A DNA stretch of 64,000 nt from the NCBI GenBank assembly GCA_018881555.1, contig JACAXG010000014.1, forward strand, positions 8,869,972 to 8,933,971, given 5' to 3'. The notes under the pieces are model-generated. The model saw only the letters and a list, made by a program, of their open reading frames with translations, was not told the origin of the DNA and did no database searches. Origin of the DNA: Amblyornis subalaris. Lineage: Eukaryota; Chordata; Aves; Passeriformes; Ptilonorhynchidae. This document shows positions 23,801-35,800 of the stretch, in pieces (the stretch's first letter is position 1; every line of letters starts with the position of its first letter). A program made the translations under genes and the position numbers.

Positions 23801-26800
23801 ACAGGATGGGGAGACATCTTGGGGCAGATGCAGCAGCAGCAGGATGGATGCAGAGGAATGTATGGTGGCCACGAGCTGGACACAGGCCGTTTTCCGAAGG
23901 GCCTGGATGACCGCTAGAGGGAGGACGGCGGGCGTCCCAGCTCCGGCTCTTTGTGTGGGAGCCCAGCACAGCCTTCCCTCCCAGTGCAGGGTGCAGGCAG
24001 GAGGTCAGTCTGCACCCTGCACCCCTGGCTGAAATCCCAGAAGCAGCCAGGCCGGCAGTGGGGCACCTGCCTGCCCCCGTTACTGTTTGGTGCAGGGATA
24101 GAAGCAGAATTAGGTCTGACCTAGCCTGATTTGCTGAGAATTTTCACTGTTTACGGGCTACTTGGAGGCCTCTGGAAAAAGGCACTTGGGTCTTGGCTCT
24201 GCTCCTGGTGTGGATCCACACACCCCCATCAGCACAAACTGCAGCTCAGCAGNAGGAAAACGGGATGATGGGCTCTGGAGACTCTCCCTCCCACTAAGAG
24301 AGGGTCCCCCTGGGGACAGAGGGAAGCATGCGGGCAGGGAACAGAGCATGTGCATGGCACGGCACTGAGGGAAAAGCTTGTCCTGCAGCTGCCCAGGCAG
24401 TACCTTTAGTCTTCAGGGCAGTCAAATCCAGTCCACTTCACCAGCACTAAAGTCACCTAAGGCCTTTGCGCCAGTCACTGGAGCGGGACTTTCCTTGGAA
24501 AGCTGACCCTGCCATAGGGGCACAGGGGTTATGCTGTGGACAGGCCACGACCACAATCTCTGCCAGGCATCAGTTACCGTGAGCTCTCCACAGAGGCATC
24601 CCACATCTTCCCGTGCACAGGGGACCCAGCATCAGAGTCCCTTCTCCAGCTGAGAGACTGGAGTGTGGGGATCCAGCTCAGCAGCTTCGTTAGCAGTCAG
24701 CACANCAACAGTACAGAGCGGTCCCTGTGCCTTACTTGGCACTGCACATCCAAATGGTGTTTTTCAGAGAGGGCAGAAACAGGCAGAGATACCGAAGCAA
24801 GGGGCTTGCTTACCCATGACACCACGCGGCCGTTGAAGCAGGGAAGCTTGGCATTGTCATCTGAGATCTCTTCTTTCACCACTCTGCAGAGGGGAGAGGA
24901 GACAGTCAGAGCTGGGTCCAGGACTTTGAAGAAAAACGAGACTTTCCCAGATGGTTATTTGCACCCAACAATAGGCAGCACAGGCCTGGGGATGAAGCAG
25001 GAGAGGACCAGCTGTCTCCTGCTGCCAGGCCACAGGTTCCTATACCCATTGCCATGACCGGCAGACTGGAGAGAAGCCAAAGGCAGAACAGCCTGTTCAT
25101 GCGTATCCAGCTGTTTCATCCCCCAATTCACATTTTAATGAGTAAAAACAAAATTCAGGTGCATATCACAGAACCATAGAATCACTTAGGTTGAAAAAGA
25201 CCTCGAAGATCATCAAGTCCAACCACTACTCCAGCACTGCCAAGGCCACCACCAAACCAAGTGCCACATCTACATGTCTTTTAAATATCNCCAAGGATGA
25301 TGACTCCACCACTTCCCTGGGCAGCCTGTTTCAGTGCTTGACAACCCTTTCAGTGAAGAAATGTTTCCTAATAACCAATCTAAACCTTCCCTGGCACAAC
25401 TTGAGGCCATTTCCTCTTGTCCCGTCGCTTGCTACTTAGGAGAAAAGGTCAATCCCCACATGGCTACAACCTTTTTTCAGGGAGTTGTAGAGAATAATAA
25501 GGTCCCACCTGAGCCTCCTTTTCTCCAGGCTGAGCCCCCTCAGCTGCTCCTCACAGGACTTGTGCTCCAGACCCTTCCCCAACTCTGCTGCCCTTCTCTG
25601 GACTTGCTCCAGCCCCTCATTGTCTGTCTTGTAGTGAGGGGCCCAAAACTGAACACAGGGTTTGAGGTGTGGCCTCATCAGTGCCCAGCATAGGGGACAG
25701 TCACTGCCCTGGTCCTGCTGGCCACACTACTGCTGACACAAGCCAGGATGCCATTGGCCTTCTTGGTCACCTGAGCACATACTGGTTCATGTTCAGCCGC
25801 TGTCAACAGAAAGCGTCCCCAGGTCCTTTCCCNCCTGGCAGCCTTCCAGCCACTCTGCCCCCAGCCTGCAGAGCTGTGTGGGGTTGTTGTGACCCAAGTC
25901 CAGGACCCAGCATTCGGCTTTGTTGAACCTCATACAACCGGCCTTGACCTGTAGATCCAGACTGTCCAGATCTCTCAGCAGAGCCTTCCTACCCTCCAGC
26001 ATATCAACACTCCCACCCAACTTAGTCATCTGTGAACTGAGTGTGCCCTCAATCCCCATGTCCAGATCATTGATAAAGATATTAAACAGGACTTGCCCCA
26101 GTACTGAGCCCTGGGGAACACCACTGTGAGCAGCCAATGGATGTAGCTCCATTCCCCACCACTCTCTGGCCTGGCCATCCAGTTTTCTACCCAAGGAATA
26201 GTACACCCATCAAAGACATGAGCAGCCAGTTTCTCCTGGAGAATGCTGTAGGAAACAGTGTCAAAGGCTTTACTGAAGTCCAGGTAGATAACATCGGCAG
26301 CCTTTCATCCAGTAACCATGCCATCTTTTCACAGATCAGGCTGGTCAAACAGGACCTGCCTTTCCTAAACCCATGTCGGCTGGGTCTGATTGCCTGGCTG
26401 CTCTGTACATGCCCCATGATGGCACTCAGGATGATCTGCCCCATGACCTTTCCTGGCACTGAGGTCAGGCTGACAGTCCTGTAGTTCCCTGGATTCTCTT
26501 TCTGGCCCTCCTTGTAGATGGGCACCACATTTGCCAACTTCCAGTCACCTGGGAACTCCCTAGTTGACCGGGACTCCTGGTAAATGAGAGTGACTCAGTG
26601 AGCACTTCCACCAGCTCCCTTAGCTTGGTGGACTCCAGCTTGGATGGATGCCATCTGACCCCATAGGCTTTTGTGTGTCTAAGTGGCATAGCAGGTTGCT
26701 GATCATTTCCTCTTGGATTATGTGAACTGCATTCTGCTCCCTGTCCCTGTCTCCCAGCTCAGGAGGCTGGGTACCCTGAAAACAGCTGGTCTTGCTACTA

Positions 26801-29800
26801 AAGACTGAGGCAAAGAAGGCATTAAGCACCCCAACCTTTTCCTCATCCTTTGTCACTGTTTCCTCCCACATCCCATCAAGGATGGANATTCTCTTTAGCC
26901 CTCCTTTTGTTGCTGACATTATTTCCAAAAACATTATTATTGTCTTTTACAGCAGTAGGCAGATTAAGTTCCAGCTGGGCTTTGGCCCTTCTAGTCCTTC
27001 CTGCATAACCTCACAACAACATCCTTGTAGCCCTCCTGAGTTGCCTCCCCCTTCTTCGAAAGGTAAAACATTTTTTTTCCCCTGAGTTCAAGCCAAAGCT
27101 CCCCGTTCAGCCAGGCCATTCTTTTCCTCCACTGGCTTGTCTTTCAGCACACAGGGATGACCAGCCCCTGTATCTTTCAGATTTCCTTCTTGAAGAATGT
27201 CCAGCCTTCCTGGGCTCCTTTGCCATTCAATACGGCCTCTCATGAGGCTCTGTCAACCAAGTCCCCAGCCAAGCCAAAGTCTGCCCTCCGCAAATCCAAG
27301 GTAGCAATTCTGCTGACCCTCTCCTTACTTCTCTGAGAATCAAAAGCTCTTATCATTTTGTGATTACTGTGCACAAGGCGGCCTTCAGCCATCACATCAC
27401 CCACCAGTTCTCTCTCTTCACAAACAACAGGTCCAGTGGGTGCCTTCCCTAGTTGGCTTCCTCACCCGCTGTGTCAGGAAGTTCTTCCACACACTCCAGC
27501 AACCTCCAAGACTGTTTCTGCTGTACTGTATTTCCAGCAGACATATTTCCACCAGTTCACTTATTTCTAAAGAAATACATAATTTAAGTCTCTTTATAAT
27601 GACCTGAAAGAATCACAACCTATGCCAGAGATTTCTGATAGATGAAAGTGAAATACATTAAACATGCTGGCTCCCAAATGATACTGTTGCTTTTTAATTA
27701 CATACATAATATTTCAACATCACTTCAAGCTTTATAGTTGTGCCATAATGTCCCCGCATTACACAAACAGCTACATTATTATCAGCCTTCATAATGAAAG
27801 GAGCATTAACTTTGTTTTTTCCCCAAGAGTACTAAAAAAAAAAAAAAATCGGTTTTCTTTGGAGAGTAAGTTCTTTTGTTTTTTTTTTAACTGTTGCTGG
27901 ATCCCTAAACACCTTTTCCACAGAGAATCTGCAATCAAAACAACTTGCAAATTCAGCAGATTCAATTAATACTATCTTTGATAAATCAAATAGCAAAATA
28001 GGCTTTAACAAGCTCATTTTCTTTTCTACGCAATGACAACATTTTAAGCACTCTTATTCAATACAAAGATATATTACAATTAGTTTGTGATATTATGTTC
28101 CCCTCTCAAGCAATATCTAAGGTAGCTTGACACACATTGTGCTTAAAAAAAATGTAGTAACTGAATAGTTAGTAGTGAATAGTTAATAAATTAGGGGGGG
28201 GCAAGAATCCAACAGAGAAAGAACAAAGTAACGAAAGTGAAACCAAGAGAAATTATGTATTAAAAATAAGTAGATTATAAGTAACTAACAATACTCAGAA
28301 GTGGAATCCCATCAACAGCTCTGAAGGGTCCCCCAGCCAGCCCCCAACTCACAGAGAATCGAAGAGTATGCAAGTGTGGGACACAGAGCTGTGACCCATT
28401 GCCCCAGACTGCCACCAAGTTGCAGCACGCTGGGGCTTGGAGAAACAGGTACTCTGGGCTCCTGGCCGTGCTCTCTGCCGTGCCAACAGCTGCCTGAACC
28501 GCCACTGAAAACAGGATGCGAGGCTCGCCAACACTCACAAGGCATCAGCAAAAGGCAAATGAACAGTGCTGGAAGCCCAGACCCGGGGAGCAGGCTCGCT
28601 CCACCCTGCCAGCCCCACTGGTTGCACCAGTGTCACACACACCCAGTAAAGGGCTGTCCCACGGGGGGAAAGGCAGCACGTCGCCAGGCCTTTGCTGGCA
28701 GCTGGCACTCACAATCCCTGACAAAACTGGATAGTGAGCAAAGGGACTGGACAAAGGCTACCTATCCCCAGAAGGCATAGATGAGGAGGTCATGGTTTGA
28801 GCAGTCTAATCCACTCCCAGGATGTGTGTTAATTCCTCTTGCACAGATGGAGAAGCAGGAAAAGCAGGAAAGGAGCAGTGATGATGGATTAAAACTCTGC
28901 TGGCTTAATGCTTCTTCAGCATATTCTGTGCCAGCCTCTGCCCAAAGCCCCTACAGCCCAGATGAATGTCAAACACAGGCAGTCTCCTCGGGACCCACCC
29001 CGTTTGGTGCCCAAACCAGCCCTTCCCAATGCAGGCAAGTTGTCGTCTTCTCACTTCCAAGTGCACACACACATGCACCCTGCCCTGGCTGCACTAGCAT
29101 CCATTCATACTGTCGCCAGCAGCCTGGACTGCATCCAATTCCTAGAGAGAACTTCAGGCAGAGCCAAGTTTCAGTGCTACATGCTGCCTGCTTAGGGACA
29201 CAGAGCCCTCCCTGTGGGTGAAGGGACAGGGTGATCTATTTGCTGGGTCAAGGTGACCAGCCACTCAGCACAAGTGAACTATTCCTCTTTCAGTGGGGAC
29301 AGAAGAAATCAACCCCAAGACCCACCCATTCAGCCTCAGCTGCAATGCCCGATGGAGAACAAGCTCCCTCTGTCCTGAGAGCTGGTCCCTCCTCACTCTT
29401 ATTACCCTGCGGCTGCCCCAGACATCCCAGGGGTCAGCTCCACCCCAGAGCAGTTTTCTCCCTCCTTCCCCAGCCACTACATTATTTATCACTATTTATC
29501 ACCCAGATGCCAGAGCACAATGGATTATATATTTAGATTCTACAGAGCAAAAATTGATAGTGCTGGAGTCAGGCACATGCCGAGAAGGAATATCTCTGCA
29601 GCTCTGCTCACGTCTATCACCCCTCACACCATCCCAGCTATTCGTGCCCTGCATTCCTTTCCAGCCTCAGCCTGAGCTGCAGCCTTCCTCCTCCATTCCT
29701 TTCCAGCCTCAGCCCGAGCTGCAGCCTTCCTCCTCCCACCTCTCACCACTCTTCCAGTCACACTTCTCACACGGACACAACCACAGGTTCACACGTCAGA

Positions 29801-32800
29801 AGGCACTGAGCGAGCAGCCTCTGGGGGAGCTGTGAGCAGTGCCACGTTTCTGCTCCGCGCCTGCACAGGGAGGCAGCCATGAGATGAAACTGTCCCGTGG
29901 ATGTGCTGGCAGGGAAAACCATCCTGTGAATGTGCTGGGAAGAGCCCCCATTTGCTGGGGTCTGAGCCTGAGAATCCTGAAAGAGCAGACCCAGAAGGAG
30001 TTCAGGCTCTCGGTTCTCTCCAGGCCCTTCCTTTTGGCTGGAGCCACAAGAGCCCAGGGAAAACATCTGCCCAATGTGGATTTCAGAGGGACTGCTTTGA
30101 GTTTACTGTCCAGTTTTAAACGTTCCCATGTTCTGCTGGGGCTGGACACAACACAGCTGAGAATGGTGGCCAGGAAAACACCTTTCTATGTGGAGGCAGC
30201 CCGAGCCTTGCCCAGGCGAGTGTGAGTCCAAGCCCCTCGGTGCTGCTGCTCTGCTCAGAGAATTGCCCTGTGACCAGACACTCGCCGGTCCCCTTCCCAT
30301 CCTGTGGCCAACAGACACGCCGAGGCCAAGCTGCAGCTCCCCAGCACTCATCTGCCTTGAATTTTCCAACAAAGAGACCTGCGGGAGGGAGGGAGCAAGG
30401 GAGGAAGGAGGGAGGGTTACAGAGGAGGCAGGCCGAGTGGGCGGATGATTCCACCGCCATCCCCAGCGACACGGGGCCAAGTCGGGGGGATGAGGAGAAG
30501 GAGGAGGGGATGAGGCTCTAGCTGTGCAGGAGCCCGGCTGTGCTGTGCCGAGTGGGCTGCCAGGGCTGACACAAGCAGCACATCTGCTCCCATGCAGCTG
30601 GGGGAGGGGAAGGGACAGCCCCGGCAGCAGGGAGGGAAGCAAAGGAAACCCAGCTCCAACCCTGGCTCCATCTCTACCCTCCCACCAGCTTCTCCATAGG
30701 AGCCGGCAGACCCTCTCCCCCACAGCCTGGGAAGATGCCACGCTCCCAGTTTCCCTCCCGCTGCCTGCCGGCGGGAGCAGCTGGCAGCCTGGAACAAGGA
30801 TGCAGAGGCGGGTGAGGGACAGGCAGGCAGACGCTGCCTTCTCGGGGAGTTCCAGCCCGGCTCAGGAAATTAGAGGGTATTTTATATCACAGAGTCATGT
30901 GCTAGGAATGAGGGGAAGGTGGGGAACAAGAGAGTGTGCACAGGAGAGAAAGGAGACCGTAAACCCCAAGCCGCGGAGACGGCTGCACCGTGTCAGACCC
31001 CGGCTGCGCACACATCACCAGCGCAGCTGCTGTGCTCCAGCCTCCTCGTTTCCCCTCGCTGGCCTCCAGCCTGGCTGAGGCTGCGGATACAAGGGAGTTT
31101 CTAGCTTCAGCCAGCTCTGGTCTTTCCTGAGCGGGATCTGCTAGCCACAGCGAGGTCCCTGCAAAGGACTTGGATGGAGTAATATGAGCCCAACAAAAGA
31201 AGAAATCCAAGAGGCACGGACAAAGGCTTCCACAGGATTTGAACCCCAGATCTGGACGCAGGCCGGAGCTCAGCAGCAATTACTGCTTGTCTCTGGCACT
31301 CCTGTCCCCCAGGTTGCCTATCTAAGGGCTTGCAGCGGGGAGGATACTCAGAGAGAAGAAATCACAGATGTGGTGGCAAACAGAAAAGCTGAATCTGGAA
31401 TCAGAGGGGTCAGTACCAAGAAGGGAGGTAGGGATGGGGACCCCTCAAGCATGTTGAACAGCTTGATGGTCAGGATGAAAAACAGGGGATGTGCAGAGAT
31501 TGAGAAGACGACTGAGCAGTGACAATTTCACATTAAAAAGATGCAAAGTTAGTAGAGCAGATGAAAAAAGTAAGATGATCTCCTCTGTTTAGTTCAATTA
31601 TTAAAAAGAAAGACCTTTACAGCACAGCAACGTTCTTTCCAACAGTGCAAAGCCCAGAAATTCAATTATAAACAATCTTCTGTTACAACATTCCAGAAAT
31701 GCACAATTAGGTTGGTCACTCCCATAATCTTAACAGCCCCCATCTCCTACAGCTCACAAAAGAAGAAAAAAACCCCAACGAAACAAAAAAACATCAGGAG
31801 ACACTTCTATCCAATAGCACAAGCTTCAGGGATTTACACAGTAGAAATGTGATCTCATTTTCAAGACCTGTAGTACACACCCCTTAGGGCAGGGATGTCT
31901 TGCTTCCAAATGATTGTATAGATTAATAATGCTGCATAGCAAAAGGAAGCACCTTCATGTTCTACTACCCAAATTTGAGCATCTCCTGGCTCTAGAGCAA
32001 AATCCTCATCTCTTTTGCAAGATCAAATGCTGAAGCCACAGGGATGAGCTCTCCAGCCATTTCCTCAGAAGAGAAAACTGGACAGGGGAATTCTCCAAGA
32101 GACCCGGGATTTCAGATGGGAAATACCTGCCTGTTAGACTAAGCCCAGACATGGTATGTGTGCTTCCCATGGGGATACAATTCACCCAAGGGCTACAGGC
32201 CCAACCAAAGAATACATACGGCAGTGATCACACATGTATTGGCGAGACATTGGGCTTTGCAGGCAAACAGGACACATCAAACAGGATTAGAGGATTTCAG
32301 CTGTCTGTCTCTGTAAGCCAGGGCACTCTTTGTGGGTCTTCCTCACTATATTTTTACCTCCTGTGTGAGGAGGAGGAGTACAAATTGCACGGCACTGGGG
32401 TGAGACAGGCTCTCTGAGCATAAACACTGTCACTCTCCCATGTAATTTCCCTCCCAAGCCCCCACACAGGGTATTCCCCACTGCTCCTTTATGCTCTAGC
32501 AGAGGGCAAAAAGGGAAACACAAGGGAAACACAGATCTGTAGATAGTTTAGCTCTGTCAGANCTTCCTCCCCAGAGGAGCTGCTGTTCTCCTGCCTGTCC
32601 CAGCACCCCATGTGAATATGAGCTCCTTTGCAGTACCATCTTTACCTGGTGTACTTTTTAAGAATCAAGAAGCACAAACCAGCTGTTAGCAGCTCTCCTG
32701 CTACCACAACAATAACACAGCTCTGCATTTGAGCAGGAAAGGCCACCCCTGCCCTCCTAACAAGTCCAGAGAGTGTCACAAGGACTCCTCAAAGGTCATC

Positions 32801-35800
32801 CCATCTCAAGCTACTACCTGCGCTCCTCAAGAGTGGGGACGTGTGTGAACACAAGAGCAGCCTCTTTTGTTTTCAGAGAATGGCTTGGGTTGGAAGGGAC
32901 CTTAAAGACCATCTAGTTCCAATCCACCAGCTATGGGCCTAGAGCCTCCCCCCAACCATGCTCACTTCTACTGCCCCACAGCCTCCCCAGGCAGCACCCC
33001 CAGCTTGCTGTGCTTTCTCCCCATGGTCAGTCAGACAAGGGCTGAGCAGACATGCAACTGTTTTTCCTGAGAATCCCTCATCAACACATCTGCAATCACT
33101 CCACTGGACATACACCAGGACAACCAGAGCCTCCCAGTCCAGGTGATGCTTGGCTCCAGCTGGAGCTGTGCTCAGTCCTACAGGCATCACTGGGTGGGAG
33201 ATGACAAAGGACAGACCTCCTGTTCACCTAGTCCAAAGACTGGAAAAGGAATGGCATTTAGGAAGGAGCCACCCGGCCTGAGAGGCCTGCCCAGGAGCAG
33301 CGCTTATCAAAGCAAAGCTACAGACTGATTTCAGTGAGCCCAGAGCCCTGGTGGCCCCTCCCACCTTGATCNCAGAGTGACCATCTGCCTGCAGCCCTGC
33401 TCTGCAAACAAGCCCGACAGGCCTGTCCTCCATAGACCCACCGGGAGCAGGAAGCTGCACGGGGACTGCAGGAGGCACCTCCACGCTAATTAATCCCGCC
33501 CTGCCCAAGCGATGCTTCCANCCTCCAGAAGGACATTTATAGACATCATCAAAGGAAGCATTCTCCAGGCTCCCGAAGGTTCAGTGACACCTTCAGTCTC
33601 TTTGAATTGGAAATCAGGACAAACGGGAACTTCCAGCAGAAGCCCAGTCAGGCTCTTCACCCCGGTAGCTCAATTTCAGCTCCTCAATAACTCTAAGAGC
33701 TTGCACAGTCCAACACAAGGATACAAGACAAGTGCAGGGACTCACTGTGAGAAAAATAGATTTGAGGTTAAACATCTGCAGAAATGACCTTCAGGGAATG
33801 GAGACAATTCCACAGATATAATAACAGTGGTCAAAAGCTGGGCTTGTATTCAAGGTGGGAGAGGAAACAGGCCCAAAGAGGCCCCAGCCAGAGACGTGTA
33901 TGAGACAGGGTAAAATCCTGATGTGGTTGCTGTGGTTCACACCAATGCTGTGAGACAGCAAGCACACCGGAGGAAGGAGGCTTGGTCTGCTGTGACATTT
34001 AGCTCCATCCGGACACAGACAGCAGGAAGAGCCCACAAGGCAGAGCTGCAAAACGGCAGAGAGAAAGGAGAGAGGTGGAAAAAGTGCAGAGAGATGACAA
34101 AGAGTTTATCTGGCTACTGCTGGTAACAAAATGCAAAGGACACAACACCAGCTTATCAAAAAGCTTGTGAATGAGGTGTTCGGGCCCCACAGCAAACTCC
34201 TTGCAACTCTCTGTGAGTGAGAAATGATGCCAGTAGGCTGGCAAGAAGAGCAACAGCCTCCCCTGCAATGTCCAGGGACTTCACGCTGGTTAAGACGACA
34301 GTGAGGAGCTGTAAAGGGCTCCACGGCTGCTGCAGGGACAGTTTGATGTCTGCCCATACACCACAGCCAAGGGAGAAGGCCATGATGTCTGCGAAGGCTC
34401 TGCATGCACCATGAGGAATGCAGGTCCAGGCCTTCCTTTTCTGGCCCTCAGCTGAGGGACACCAAGTGAGTCCTGCTTTTTCTAACAGCAAGCAAGGCTC
34501 CTGCCAAGAAAGTGCTGCTGCTGTGGAATGTGCTGGGCCAGCAGTACAGCTCATTCCTGGAAAAGCATCAACTCAGCGGGAGAGCAAGGAGAGGAGAAGA
34601 GGGGGAAATTGGGAAGAGGGGGAGGGTGGGAAACAAAGTCTGAAAGCTTGGACTTCCACACCTGGGGAAGCACAGAGCTGCCACAAAGCAGTCTGCTCAC
34701 CAGCACCCCCTCGTCCTGGGCTGCCAGCACAGCAGCCCTGCCCAAAACCAGCCCTCTGCTCTGGGAGCACTTTTCTGCCAGCCAGACACCTCCAGAGCAG
34801 GTCTGGGACCACACAGATTATGGCAGATGTGTGTGGGGAAGAGCAGCAAGGTTCATTTCCCCCTATCACGTTAACAATTAATTTGTATTTAATGACAGAT
34901 CTCCACGAGGAGATGACAAAGCAGCCTCCACGTGTGTCCTGTCCTCAAGACACTGATCAGCTCACACTACTCTCTCCTTGCACAAACACCTTTGCAAGAG
35001 TCTCCCAAGGAAACCAGCTCCACCTCTTACCCAGTGGGAAGGAGCCCTGAAGCATGAGAGGCTGTAGATGGCTGCACCTACTCTGCACATCCAGCTGGGC
35101 TGCCATCAGCAACATCTCTGCTAACTGTGTCTGTAAGACATACAGAGAACCCCCATAAAACCAACAGGCAGTTAATAGAGCTCACAACTAAGTTTCACCA
35201 CAAAACATTTGCCAAAGACAATGAAAAGGACTCACGCAAAGAAGAGCCTTTCAGTGTCCCAACAGCTGCATGGCAGCAAAGAAAGAACTCTGTCCCTGAT
35301 CCCAAGCTATTGCAGTACTCTGGAAAATGGGCAAACAGTGATACTACATCCCTCTGATGCTAAAATGCAGGAGGCAGAAGAGAGCATGAGGGGTCTCAAC
35401 ACTCACAGAAACCATTTCTGACCATTGCTAGGCCAGGGACACATATCCTCTTTCTTTCTCATGAGCTTTTGATGGTGTCATGAGGGGGATGCTACAAAAA
35501 AATTCCCTGTACAGAAAAATAGCAAATAGAGCACATTTTTGTAGCCTTTTCTACACTTCATCTATTTCACTAACACCAGTCTTATTCACCAAACTCCTTT
35601 CAAGACATAGGGCCAAACCCTTGAACGCAACGAGTAACCTCCTACCACGCATCCTTTATCAGCCCAGCCAGGCTTCTCCTCCAGCCAGCAACTCAGCAAC
35701 AGGTAAGTACTGTTCAATTGCTGGAAGAAAGAGACAAGAAAGATGCTCCAGTCCTAACAAAACCAAGCATTGCTAGCACACAGCTTACTCAGCTAGAGGT

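Noticed and set aside
26187..26537. 116-codon minus-strand frame with reverse transcriptase similarity
   Set aside because: It is not an independent gene. It is a piece of the decayed CR1 copy at 25165-27548.
29293..29835. 180-codon plus-strand open frame in DVL3 intron 1
   Set aside because: Its repeated [12 protein letters not shown] segment is simply the translated 42-bp tandem duplication. No domain or homologue comes to mind.
31235..31247. GGATTTGAACCCC, resembling the complement of a tRNA B box
   Set aside because: On the minus strand GGGGTTCAAATCC fits a T-loop, but no matching A box, anticodon stem or acceptor pairing is visible at the right distance. It may be a relic of a tRNA-derived SINE, but that cannot be supported.
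34418..35050. 210-codon plus-strand open frame in DVL3 intron 1
   Set aside because: Overlapping frames of similar length occur on both strands here, with no conserved motif and no start or splice support.
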